A stretch of 64,000 nt of DNA from CBFHMJ01 sp965656875 (GTDB lineage: Bacteria > Pseudomonadota > Gammaproteobacteria > Enterobacterales > Alteromonadaceae), in contig CBFHMJ010000010.1 of NCBI GenBank assembly GCA_965656875.1, positions 186,001-250,000 of the forward strand. Direction: 5' to 3'. The notes beneath the pieces were generated by a model. It had not been told where the DNA came from and did no database searches. It saw only the letters and a list, made by a program, of their open reading frames with translations. How positions within the stretch are numbered: position 1 is the stretch's first letter; the number at the start of each line of letters is the position of its first letter. A program made the position numbers and the translations under genes. Shown one piece after another: positions 1 through 9,700 of this stretch.

Positions 1-1982
1 ATGACGGGCTGAGTAAATGTCTCTTCCTCTATTTGCCACGGCGGTAAATCATCTGAATTTGCATTCGCAGCCGTTATAACTGATGGCTCAACGTGACCTG
101 CATCGACATTAGAATTTACGTGCTGAGATAATGGCACAGAGCTTTCAGCGACAGAATCAACCTGTCGCATCGAATCAGCCGGCTGATTTGCGGTGTTTTG
201 AATTACTTTACGCTCTGGCGACGCATTTTTTAGTGCTGGTGTAGCTACAGGTGTTGCTACTTTTTCCGCCGTCCTGCTTACTCCATCATTTTTTTTTTCG
301 TCCTGACTCATGTCATCGCGATTAGCCAGAATAGCAAATAACGGATCATCAAAGGTATCTGTCGCCTGCTCCTGCGAATGAATCTCAGTCGGTGGAGAAT
401 TTGAATCTGCTGGAGTAATGTCTGCCGATGCGGATAATTCTGGCGTATGCGGCTGTGTATCTGCTACTTGTTCGGTAGCTTTTTGATCACTTACATCATT
501 CTGGTTTAAACGTTCTGTATCTAAGCCGTGGTCACTGGCTTCCTGCATCAAGAGTGACTGCTCATCATTAAGTCGAGTCATCACTGCATCATCAGTCGTC
601 TGCTGATTCTGTGATAAAGGATTATTATCAGCCTGTGTGAGCTGTTCAGTGACAACCGGGGCACTCTCCACTTGCTGAGAAGAAAGCGGTTGCTGTTCCG
701 CAGTATCATTGATAGCAGCAGGTCTGGTTTGTGTAGCCGACTCTTTCACTGGTTGCGCAACAGTTTTCACCCGTTGTTGCAACATTGCCCTAAGGTTATC
801 TCCCGGCGACGTTGCTTGCTGATCACTAGTTGCTATTGACGTTGTTGACTGAACACGACCAGCATTACTGCTCGAATGAGCTGCCGAGGCATTCATTGTT
901 GACGGGTTAAACGCCAGTAAGCGCAGCATCAACATCTCAAAACCTGTTTTAAGATCTGGCGCTAACGCAATATCTCGCTTTCCATTCAACAAAATCTGAT
1001 ACCACAGTTGAACCTGAGCTGGATCAGCCTTTTGAGCCATTTCAACCACAAAATCCACATCATCTTCAGCAATAGAGGCGGCTTCTGGCGTTATCTGAGC
1101 CATCGCTACCAGATGTAACATCGCCAACATATCATCGACAACGGCTTTAACATCAGGCGACATTTCAAATAAGTCATGCACGGCTTTAAAAGCGGCTGCG
1201 TTATCTTCCGCCAGCACCGCAGATAGAATATTTCTACTCCACTGCTTATCTATCGTGCCAAGCATCTGATGGACAACTTCAGCGGTAATGGTGCCGTTTG
1301 CCATCGCAATCGCCTGATCAGTCAGGCTGAGAGAATCTCGCATACTGCCATGCGCAGCTTTCGCTAACAGATCCAAACCTTCCGCTTCACAGGCAATTTG
1401 TTCATGACCAAGAATATGAGCTAGCTGGTCGCTAATCTCTGTGCGAGTTAACGCTTTAAGGTTGAATTGCAAACAACGGGAAAGAATGGTGACAGGTAAT
1501 TTTTGTGGATCGGTAGTAGCCAGCAAGAACTTCACATGTTCAGGTGGTTCTTCTAATGTTTTCAGCAGTGCATTAAAGCTATGGCGGGACAACATATGCA
1601 CTTCATCGATTAGGTACACTTTGAAGCGCCCACGAGTCGGTGCATATTGAACATTATCAAGGATTTCACGCGTATCTTCGACTTTGGTTCGCGACGCGGC
1701 ATCAATCTCAATTAAATCGACCCAGGTGCCAGCGTTTATGTCAACACACGCTGAACAATGACCACATGGTTCAGCACTGACCCCGGATTCGCAATTCAGA
1801 CTTTTTGCGAAGATACGTGCAATACTGGTTTTCCCGACACCTCGGGTACCAGTAAACAAATAAGCATGATGCAATCGTCCTTGATTGAGAGCATTGATTA
1901 AGGTTGTTTTAGCATGTTCCTGACCAACTAATTCAGAAAAGCGGGCTGGCCGCCATTTTCTCGCTAAAACCTGATAACTCAC
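1..1982 (-). CDS. dnaX: DNA polymerase III subunit tau/gamma (3' end beyond window)
   Basis: This is the clamp-loader ATPase of the replicative polymerase. It starts at a GTG, giving the typical N-terminus MSYQVLARKWRP, and the GTG shares one base with the apt stop. The Walker A motif GTRGVGKT is at residues 45-52. A four-Cys zinc site with CGHCSAC follows, then the DEVH Walker B and the sensor motif TILSRC. From about residue 370 the protein becomes a long Q/S/T/D-rich linker, usual for tau, and 660 codons are visible before the window edge. A run of ten A residues on the coding strand (289-298) lies in the linker, and stops follow in both other frames. A shorter gamma-like product of about 565 aa by slippage is therefore plausible. 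Identity is certain; the slippage is inference. Confidence 0.97.
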   Translation of the reverse strand, partial: MSYQVLARKWRPARFSELVGQEHAKTTLINALNQGRLHHAYLFTGTRGVGKTSIARIFAKSLNCESGVSAEPCGHCSACVDINAGTWVDLIEIDAASRTKVEDTREILDNVQYAPTRGRFKVYLIDEVHMLSRHSFNALLKTLEEPPEHVKFLLATTDPQKLPVTILSRCLQFNLKALTRTEISDQLAHILGHEQIACEAEGLDLLAKAAHGSMRDSLSLTDQAIAMANGTITAEVVHQMLGTIDKQWSRNILSAVLAEDNAAAFKAVHDLFEMSPDVKAVVDDMLAMLHLVAMAQITPEAASIAEDDVDFVVEMAQKADPAQVQLWYQILLNGKRDIALAPDLKTGFEMLMLRLLAFNPSTMNASAAHSSSNAGRVQSTTSIATSDQQATSPGDNLRAMLQQRVKTVAQPVKESATQTRPAAINDTAEQQPLSSQQVESAPVVTEQLTQADNNPLSQNQQTTDDAVMTRLNDEQSLLMQEASDHGLDTERLNQNDVSDQKATEQVADTQPHTPELSASADITPADSNSPPTEIHSQEQATDTFDDPLFAILANRDDMSQDEKKNDGVSRTAEKVATPVATPALKNASPERKVIQNTANQPADSMRQVDSVAESSVPLSQHVNSNVDAGHVEPSVITAANANSDDLPPWQIEEETFTQPV
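289..298 (-). promoter_or_regulatory. A10 slippery run in dnaX (putative frameshift or transcript-slippage site)
   Basis: The coding strand reads GAA AAA AAA AAT GAT in frame at codons 562-566. Slipping by -1, or adding one A, gives GAA AAA AAA AAA TGA, an immediate stop. Losing one A gives a TAA four codons after the run. An AGGA sequence sits just upstream of the run. E. coli dnaX makes gamma by -1 frameshifting at A6G, and Thermus dnaX uses transcript slippage on a long A run. Function here is inferred from that precedent. Confidence 0.55.
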
Positions 1983-2527
1983 TAATCACCTTCAAAAGCT
2001 ACAATTGTCAAAAGCTCCAATCCTAAAGCTTTTAATCGATCTTCACCACCTAAATCAGGCAAAGATATAACAAATGCAGCATCATTAACCTCTCCACCCA
2101 ACTTGCGGACCAGTTTTGTGGTCGCATCGATGGTTCCACCTGTTGCCAGCAGATCATCAACGATAAGGACTTTATCGCCTTCAACAATACTGTCAGTGTG
2201 GATTTCCAGCGTATCAATACCGTATTCAAGTTCATAGGTTTCTGAATAGGTATCACGCGGTAACTTGCCCGGTTTACGTACTGGGACAAAACCTACACCA
2301 AGTGCAGTAGCTAATGGTGCGCCAAAAATGAAGCCTCGCGCTTCAGTACCAACAATCTTGGTTATACCGTGATCACAGTATTTTTTAGCAAAAATATCGA
2401 TAACGTGTTTAAACGCATCAGCGTCTTGCATCAAACTGGTTACATCTCTGAAGATGATTCCTTCTTTCGGATAATCAGGAATGCTTTTGATGCTGTTTCT
2501 TATGTATTCTAAAGTTCTTTTTTCCAT
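1982..2527 (-). CDS. apt: Adenine phosphoribosyltransferase
   Basis: It converts adenine and PRPP to AMP in purine salvage, in the cytoplasm. The 181-aa length matches the family. The PRPP-binding motif VLIVDDLLATGGT is clear, as are the upstream FRDVTSLM and the central EARGFIFG segments. Its TAG stop overlaps the GTG start of dnaX by one base, so the two are probably co-transcribed and translationally coupled. The apt-dnaX order is the same as in E. coli. Confidence 0.97.
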   Translation of the reverse strand: MEKRTLEYIRNSIKSIPDYPKEGIIFRDVTSLMQDADAFKHVIDIFAKKYCDHGITKIVGTEARGFIFGAPLATALGVGFVPVRKPGKLPRDTYSETYELEYGIDTLEIHTDSIVEGDKVLIVDDLLATGGTIDATTKLVRKLGGEVNDAAFVISLPDLGGEDRLKALGLELLTIVAFEGD

Positions 2528-2830
2528 AATCTTTCACAAAACGACAGTAATGGATTTAATAAATTGTTAACAATCATATAAAACAAAATTTTAGCCGTAA
2601 AGACATCTTTTCGTCTAAGAGCGCAACAATTTATCGCCACACACAACTAAAGCGCGATGCGCCTGCGTTGGCGACTATAAAATTCAATCGTAAAAACGCC
2701 TGGGAATAAAAACTTAGTGTTTAGCTTAAGTTCTGGCTGGATACCTGTTGAGTACAGCCATAATGATAATTATCAGGCAGAATTTCGCAGTTTCTCTTTA
2801 ATGCTTTGATTTTATTGCATTTTACGGGCA
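2528..2830. other. Intergenic region upstream of apt
   Basis: About 300 bases of AT-rich DNA between apt and the terminator of the receiver gene. It must carry the apt promoter, but no convincing -35/-10 pair, operator or small ORF stood out. Confidence 0.5.
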
Positions 2831-2862
2831 ATAAAAAACCCATTATCAATGTAATAATGGGT
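2831..2862 (-). terminator. Rho-independent terminator of the receiver-domain gene
   Basis: A perfect 9-bp inverted repeat (ACCCATTAT, 7-nt loop, ATAATGGGT) is followed on the minus strand by six T residues. It lies 34 bases past the stop of the receiver gene. Confidence 0.85.
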
Positions 2863-2895
2863 CGCAAGAGGGGAAGTATAAATGCTTTAACGAAA

Positions 2896-3276
2896 CTATG
2901 CAGCTTCTAATTCAAAGAAAGCCGCTAAAACTTCTGTAAATCGTAATGCATCAACGGGTTTTGACATAACTTCAGCGATTTCCACCCCTTTAATCGCTGA
3001 CTTAAATTCTGCATTGTTCTCAGTGGTAAGCAGAACCATTTTGTGATTTTCATATTCAGGCATATCACGCAGGTTCTTAATCAGATTAACGCCATTGATA
3101 ACTGGCATTTTGTAATCAATCACGAAGGCATCGACCTTATATTGCTTGGCCCTGGTCAATCCGTCTAATCCATCAACAGCTTCAATGACTTCAAAACCGA
3201 CTGATTGGATCAAACTGGCTAAATTAGCTCGGATCAGATCATTATCATCAACCAATAATATACGCTTTTTCATCAT
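2896..3276 (-). CDS. Single-domain CheY-like response regulator
   Basis: This is a stand-alone phospho-receiver domain of about 126 aa with no output domain. The acidic pair in LLVDDN, the phospho-acceptor Asp in AFVIDYKMP, the Thr in VLLTTEN and the Lys in VMSKP are all present, so it should be phosphorylatable. I chose the ATG ATG at 3276 because an AGAGA ribosome site precedes it; an upstream in-frame start at 3306 lacks one. It has its own terminator and no kinase next to it, so its partner is unknown. It could serve chemotaxis or a phosphorelay. Confidence 0.88.
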   Translation of the reverse strand: MMKKRILLVDDNDLIRANLASLIQSVGFEVIEAVDGLDGLTRAKQYKVDAFVIDYKMPVINGVNLIKNLRDMPEYENHKMVLLTTENNAEFKSAIKGVEIAEVMSKPVDALRFTEVLAAFFELEAA

Positions 3277-3957
3277 GTCATTCTCTGTTAACAATGAAGC
3301 TGGCATTCTAATGATCTTTTATGACAATTACGATAACTATTTTGAATATATAATGGGTAATTTTATAAATAACTGAATTATTAAGGACTTCTCAAATGCA
3401 AATAATTTTTTGCTCTAATCTCATGAAACAAGACAAGAGTTGAAATTATATGTCACTGTTTTGCTTAATTATTCATGCATTTACATTCAAGCAAAAAACC
3501 TGGTTTTTCAGCTCTACTACACCCTTCAAAATATTGCCAGCTATAAACATTTATAAAACTTGTTAAGAATTATGGATATATAATTCACACATTCACGAGC
3601 GATCAACGTGCAAATACTGGATTGTTCATCGCTAACCACATGTAAACAAAGGGTTAACATAACTATTCCACTACCACACATATTTCAGCAATATGACATC
3701 AACGATTGCCATATCTTCAATCGCATCGATCATAAACAATGAATGTACATCCAAGCACAAATGATCTATACAGTCTAAAGACCTGCAAATTGGATCAAAG
3801 TTCCATTCATTTATCGATCCGTCTGAACAGACACTTAAAATTGGGACGATGTTTCCGGTTTCAAGTCCGTGGCTCAACTTTATTTGAAGGTATAGTAGTT
3901 GATTTGAATATACAGATATTGACCGGGGTCAATGAAGGGAGATCAAAAGAAGGGATT

Positions 3958-3987
3958 AGAAAGCCCGGCATTTGCACCGGGCTTTCT
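3958..3987. terminator. Strong hairpin downstream of the phasin gene
   Basis: A perfect 11-bp inverted repeat, AGAAAGCCCGG with an 8-nt loop and CCGGGCTTTCT. No long T tract follows on either strand. It lies about 140 bases past the phasin stop and is a plausible transcription end or mRNA-stabilising hairpin. Confidence 0.5.
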
Positions 3988-4002
3988 ATGCTTTATCGGA
4001 AA

Positions 4003-4121
4003 GTTTTGACTTTTGAGAGTGAAACTTTAATAATGTTGTTCGAGTTCAATAGCGATCAGGCATTGAAAACGCTAATCGCACGTTTCTATTGTTAAATACA
4101 CCCACAAAAGTAAACACGCGC
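4003..4121 (+). repeat. Degenerate MITE copy (copy A)
   Basis: It shares the segments TGTTGTTCGAGTTCAATAG, CATTG-AAAACGCT, CGTTTCT and TAAACACGCG, in the same order, with the better preserved copy at 37211-37410. Its ends are badly eroded. It abuts the stop codon of the phasin gene. Confidence 0.5.
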
Positions 4122-4124
4122 TTA

Positions 4125-4664
4125 TTAAACGTCAGTTGTGGTTTTTCTGGTCGTCGATGAACGACGGCCTCTGGTTGATTTAACAGTGGTAGAACGACGA
4201 GTTGTTTTCTTTTCCGCTGTTACACTGGAGTTAGCACTGGCGCTTGTTTCAGTCTCTTCAGCTTTTGCTTCGACACTTGTATCTGTGACGTCCTCAGTTT
4301 GAGGAGTAACTGTAGCATCAGAAGCATTTTCACGTTGTTTTACCAACTCGGCCACAATATCCACCAGGCTGTCAATTTGTTTTTCCAGCACCGTTAATTG
4401 CTTCAATTTATCAGATTCATCAAGCCCAAGTTTTGTGCGAACCTGGTCAACTCTCTCTTCAAAATTGTGTGTAATATCCAGTTTAGCGGTCAGTTCACTT
4501 TCTACTTCACTGCCCTTTGCAACCAGGCCATTGAATACCTGCGAAGACTGCTCATAACGTTCATCGATTACTTTACCAATTTCTTCTACGGAACGGCCAT
4601 AAGCTCCAAGGCCAGCCAACCAAACATTACGCGTTAGTGATTCAATTTTCTTTAAACCTGACAT
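4125..4664 (-). CDS. Phasin-family polyhydroxyalkanoate granule protein
   Basis: Phasins coat polyhydroxyalkanoate granules in the cytoplasm. The N-terminal signature VWLAGLGAYGRSVEEIGK and the following heptad-rich helix (about residues 60-115) fit the PhaF/PhaI-type family. An acidic/Thr linker leads to a basic Arg/Thr/Lys tail (TTRRS, RGRRSS, TRKTT) like the DNA-binding tail of PhaF. The ATG at 4664 is preceded by AGGAGA at 7 nt and is preferred over a TTG six codons upstream. No PHA synthase gene is in the window. The DNA-binding role of the tail is inferred from composition. Confidence 0.85.
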   Translation of the reverse strand: MSGLKKIESLTRNVWLAGLGAYGRSVEEIGKVIDERYEQSSQVFNGLVAKGSEVESELTAKLDITHNFEERVDQVRTKLGLDESDKLKQLTVLEKQIDSLVDIVAELVKQRENASDATVTPQTEDVTDTSVEAKAEETETSASANSSVTAEKKTTRRSTTVKSTRGRRSSTTRKTTTDV

Positions 4665-4727
4665 GACCAATTCTCCTGGCAACTGAAATTGTCAGCCATC
4701 ATGCAGTATAAAATTTGAAAGAACATA

Positions 4728-6728
4728 CTAACTTTCTATTGAAGGATATAAACGTGTTGCTAACCCGGATGCACGCCAGGTTCGAACATTAATTGCCCGC
4801 TTTAGTACGTCAATGTCGGTAAACATGGTGATATGACTTTTCGCTCGCGTTACACCGGTATAGATCAATTCGCGGGTCATGATTGATTGCTGACCAACAT
4901 ACTCAACACCCGGCAATAACATCGCCACCCGTTCAAACTCTGAACCCTGGCTTTTGTGAATCGTCATAGCAAACACTGTCTCATGGCCCGGTAATCTGGC
5001 AGGGAACAGACTTCGTATCGTGCCATCCGGATTGATAAACCAGGCTTTTAATTTACGGTCAGGCGATTCCGGATCAGGAAGTATTAAGCCGATGTCGCCA
5101 TTAAATAATTTCAAGTTGTAATCGTTTTCTGTCACCATCACGGGTTGTCCAGAAAAATGATGCCAACTATCCTGCCCTGCTGATTGCACCGAAATCAGAC
5201 CCGCTTTTTTCAGGCGTTCAACAATAAGACGGTTCACCCCGGCAACACCAAAGTCCGATTGTCTGATTGCACACAAAACCCGATATTTATTAAACAGGTT
5301 GATCACCTGTTCTGGTGACTGACGATTTCTGATCGCATCAAGATAAGGACGATAGCCATCGACAGCATGATTAATTAAACGATTTAGCCTGTTCTCAAAC
5401 ACAAACTCGGTTTCAGCATCAGCCGATTGTGCCAGTTCATCCAACTGCTCTCCCCGATTAAAGTTGATTGCCTGAGCGAGGCGTCCGATACCACCACCAG
5501 CGCTGAATCGATGGCTTTCTTTTAATGACACCAGGGATTCGGCCAGAAGCCAGTTATGACGATTGTCAGCCAATTCAGGGAGTACTTCACGTTCATCCAG
5601 ACGCTCTCGAATATCAGCAAAAAATGTCGAAGACCAAAAGATTTGCTGAGGCCCATCCAGTCTGAATTCCGCTTCACATATATCAGCCAGAACACTACCT
5701 GCTTCAACGGATGCTAACTGATCTTTATCCCCCAGTAATATGACCCGAGCCTGAGCAGGCAATGCCTGCATCAGTCGAGTCATTAATGGCAAATCAACCA
5801 TCGATGCTTCATCGACAACCAAAATATCCAGATGTAATTTGTTTTGTTCGTTGAATTTAAATCCTGCCTGACCAGGCACAACACCAAGTAATCGGTGAAT
5901 AGTGGCGGCATCTTCCGGAATATCTCTTTTGATCGTGTCATCGACAGGTAAACGGTGCTTCGCGCCTTTTATCGATTCAGATAATCTGGCTGCTGCCTTA
6001 CCTGTTGGCGCGACCAGACGAATCACAGGCTTGCGATTAGCCAATGTTTTATTCAATGCTGCGAAAGAAATGATCAAAGCCAGTAATCGGGTAACGGTAG
6101 TTGTTTTCCCTGTACCTGGACCACCGGTAATCACTGCAAACTGACGCGTTAGCGCCACCAGACAAGCCATCTTCTGCCAGTCAATTTTGGCCGTTGAAAT
6201 CTCAAAGAGTTGATATAAGTGGTCCGTTAATGTCGATGGAAGAGGATATTGATTTTGTCGCGACAAAATGGATGTTGCCAGCTCTACTTCATACAGCCAG
6301 TAACGTCGCAAATATAATCGACCATGCTGGAAGATCATCGGTTTTACTGGCTGGTCATTACCGGATGGAACAGCAATAATTCGAGATAACCCAAGTGTCT
6401 CCAGCGCCTTTACCAAGCCGGAATGAGTCGTCGCCTGAAAGATTGGTGAAATCCAGTTCAACGTTGGCAATTCAATACCTGATTCTCGCCACTGGGATTG
6501 CAGTTTATGCCCAATATCCAGCGGATTATCGAGATTGATCATGTGAAGCGGAACACAAACATGCTTTTTCCCGGTTTCACGGCTCAGAAGAACTGCCAGC
6601 AAAACGATGCCATTAAGTGTTGTCTGTGCCGAAGAATCATTAGCAAGCTGAGTTTGAATGAACCGCCCGAACTCTGCATCAATCGCTCTGATAATACGAT
6701 GCTGTAGTAATGTATTAATCCACTCCAT
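4728..6728 (-). CDS. recD: Exodeoxyribonuclease V subunit alpha (RecD helicase)
   Basis: This is the fast 5'-3' helicase subunit of RecBCD, which processes double-strand DNA ends for recombination. It is 666 aa. The Walker A motif GGPGTGKTTT is near residue 200, followed by APTGKAAARL, the Walker B LVVDEASMVD and GDKDQLASVEAG. The C-terminal superfamily-1 motifs MTIHKSQGSEF and YTGVTRAK are intact. Its ATG shares one base with the recB stop (TAATG), showing translational coupling. It is the last gene of the recC-recB-recD operon. Confidence 0.97.
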   Translation of the reverse strand: MEWINTLLQHRIIRAIDAEFGRFIQTQLANDSSAQTTLNGIVLLAVLLSRETGKKHVCVPLHMINLDNPLDIGHKLQSQWRESGIELPTLNWISPIFQATTHSGLVKALETLGLSRIIAVPSGNDQPVKPMIFQHGRLYLRRYWLYEVELATSILSRQNQYPLPSTLTDHLYQLFEISTAKIDWQKMACLVALTRQFAVITGGPGTGKTTTVTRLLALIISFAALNKTLANRKPVIRLVAPTGKAAARLSESIKGAKHRLPVDDTIKRDIPEDAATIHRLLGVVPGQAGFKFNEQNKLHLDILVVDEASMVDLPLMTRLMQALPAQARVILLGDKDQLASVEAGSVLADICEAEFRLDGPQQIFWSSTFFADIRERLDEREVLPELADNRHNWLLAESLVSLKESHRFSAGGGIGRLAQAINFNRGEQLDELAQSADAETEFVFENRLNRLINHAVDGYRPYLDAIRNRQSPEQVINLFNKYRVLCAIRQSDFGVAGVNRLIVERLKKAGLISVQSAGQDSWHHFSGQPVMVTENDYNLKLFNGDIGLILPDPESPDRKLKAWFINPDGTIRSLFPARLPGHETVFAMTIHKSQGSEFERVAMLLPGVEYVGQQSIMTRELIYTGVTRAKSHITMFTDIDVLKRAINVRTWRASGLATRLYPSIES

Positions 6729-9700
6729 TACTCTTCTCCAAACAGATTTAGTTGAGATGTCGCATCCGGTTGGGCATCAGCAGGTTCTCGTCCGGCAAAT
6801 AAGTCATCAAGCGCTTCAATTAACGCTTGTTCAGGGCGATTAAAAAAGACGCCGGTGTCGGCTGAATCTACCGACATTCCACGTAAAAACAGATATAAAC
6901 ACCCACCGATATGTTGTTGATAGTCATAATTGGGTAGTACTGATTTCAAGTAGCGATGAAGGGCCAGTGTGTAGAGTATGTATTGCAAGTGGTAATGATG
7001 CTCGGTCATCGATTTTGTCAAACCTTCTTCGTTATAACAACCGTATTCAAATCCAAGGTGATTCGATTTGTAATCAATGACATAAAACACACCCTGGTGT
7101 TCAACGATCAAATCAATAAAACCCTTCAACATACCCTGAATTTCGTTAAAGCGATAACCTGATTTGAAGGGATGATAACGGTTAATAATCCGGTTTAACT
7201 GAATACTTTCGAGGCGGCTTAACGGTAAATAGAATTCCATCTCGACCAGTCGCCTGTCATCTCTAATCTCGGCTAAATGAAAATGATGGCCTTGCTGTTC
7301 GGTTGATGCAGACGATAACGTCATAGGCGTATTCAAAACATCCGCCATCCAGCCAGTCACGACAGCTAACCATTTTTCATCAAGGCCATATTTTAATAAG
7401 GCCTGTGCTGCTTGTTCTGCAATCGTTTCTTCATCTGCATCAAACGAAATATTCTCAAGAATTTCATGCAGGCAACTACCCGCCTGTGCGCCCTTAGGAA
7501 AACCAAATCGATCTTCCGGCAAAACATCAGGCACATCAACCAACTGATCATCGCCTTCGTCATCAAAACCTGTTTTATGCAACATCCCTTCCGCTCCCTG
7601 CGACAGTGCCGAATAAGAGGTTACTCTCCAGTCTTTTTGAATGGTTGCAGTAAATGCTGGTGGATCAATGAGTTCAGGTAAATCCTCAGCCATTGGGTGA
7701 ATAGAGGATACAGACTCGGCATTGTCGTGTTCAGGCTGCACCGCCGAATTTACAGATTCATCAGCATTAATGGGTTCAATCGTCATGAGTTCAGGATCTG
7801 AACTGCTATACCAGGCTGATAATAAATCGGGTAATCCTCGATCTGAATCTTTCGATGCTGTATCTGTTGCCAGTAAATAACCGATTGCCGTATCCAGCAA
7901 CAAGCTTTTCTTTGCATTACCAATCCGTAAATCGAACAGTCCGAGATACAATCGATGAACAGCACGCGTTAACGCAACATACAACAGCCGCAGATCTTCA
8001 GCGAGCCGCTCCTGCTCAGCAATTTCCAGTCCTTCCGGTTGATTTAATAAATCAAGATATAGTGCTTTACCCTGATGATAAATGCCTTCTTTTGCAGGTC
8101 TGACACCGCAAACAAAAGGTAAGAATACTATTGGATATTCCAGACCTTTTGATGCGTGCATCGTCACAATTTGAACCAGATTATCATCAGTTTCTAACCG
8201 CAACGTTTGAGTTTTGTCACCATTTGACTGCTCAGCAAGTTGTTTCCCAAACCAACCCAGCAATCGATGAAAGCCATCCAGTTCCAGTGACTTTGCCTGT
8301 AAAATCTCCCCCAGATGCCGCAAATCCGTTAGCAACCGCGCATGGTCCAGACCGCGCTTTTTCCATAACGCTGCCAATGACCGGGTTTGCAACATGTGTT
8401 GAATCAGTGCAAGCACGCCTTTTGCTAACAATACCTGACGTAACTGTTGAAAGACCTCAAGCTGTTGCTGCCATTGTTCTTCCTGCTCAGATAACGACCA
8501 GATTTCATTAACTGAAAAATCAAAAAACAGCGTTAACAACACAGCTTTTAAGGCTTTCTCGTCTAAATCCAGGTAGATACCTTCCAGTAAGGTAAACAAG
8601 TCACGCGCAATATCAGTATTGAAAATACTGTCCCGACTCAAATAAACACTGGCAACACCTGCACGGGTTAATGACTCACGGATCACGCTGGCTTCGTGTC
8701 GGTCTCGAACCAGAATCGCTAAATCACCCGCCTTTACCGGCTCCTTGCCCAACATAGCCTGCCTGTTCCGACCTTTTTCTAACAACATGCTGATTTCATT
8801 GGCCGTCGCCTCTGCCAGATGAGGCATCGCGGCTTGCCGGGTAAATGGCACTTCATTGTCCTGAGTTAAATGCCAGACATGCATCACACTGGTCTGTGAA
8901 CCATTCAGCGTTAATGCAGCATTATCATTTTTACCGGCAGAACGAACATCAATAAATGGAATTTGCTGATCAAAAATGAACGGTGAAGGGTGACGTTGGA
9001 AGATATGATTTACGACGGAGATCAAGCGACTATTAGAACGCCAGTTTGTGTCCAGCGTATATTTCCCGCCATCGCTTACACGCGTTTTTGCATCAATATA
9101 GGTGAATATATCCGCGCCTCTGAAACCATAAATAGCCTGTTTGGGGTCACCAATCATAATGAGTAACGGATTGGATTCATCTGGCGGATAACGGTTGCCA
9201 TCACTTTCAATGATGTCTTCTGTCGTATCCAGTTTTTCCGAACCCATCTGATAAATGGTGCTGAAAATCTGATATTGCAGAGGGTCAGTATCCTGAAACT
9301 CATCAATCAGTGCTACTGGATACTGGGTCGCAATCGCTTTGCGCAGAGCGCCTGTTTCATCTTGTCGCAGCGCATGAGCCAGTCGTGTTAGCAAGTCGTC
9401 CGGACTGAGCTTTGCTTGCTTTTGCTTCGCAATCGCTAAACGTTCTTTAACTTCCCGACGAGCCATTGCTTTAAACCAGGCAAAAATGCTGCCTTCATAA
9501 TCAAGGGATAACGGCACCGCCTGATCGAATAAATTGAAAATGCTGTGTACCGGCGCAACCTTTTTGCCTTTAAGATTACCCGGCTTAGAAATGCTGTCGG
9601 TTGTCCACAGACCCAGGTCTTTAAAAAACAACTGATCACTCTGGGCAAACTCGGTCATCGCATCGATATAAGCCGCCTTTCCGGGTTTTCTGGCCGTCGA

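Larger units (their letters stand above)
3277..4124. other. Long intergenic region with hairpin and repeat remnant
   Basis: About 850 AT-rich bases without a convincing gene. A 118-codon plus-strand reading frame (3739-4095) has no ribosome site or recognisable protein, and it runs through the hairpin and repeat remnant, so I do not call it. The first 600 bases show nothing I can name. The last 170 bases hold an 11-bp hairpin and a degenerate MITE copy, listed separately. Confidence 0.6.

Noticed and set aside
3739..4095. 118-codon plus-strand reading frame
   Set aside because: No ribosome site and no recognisable protein, and it runs through a hairpin and a MITE remnant.
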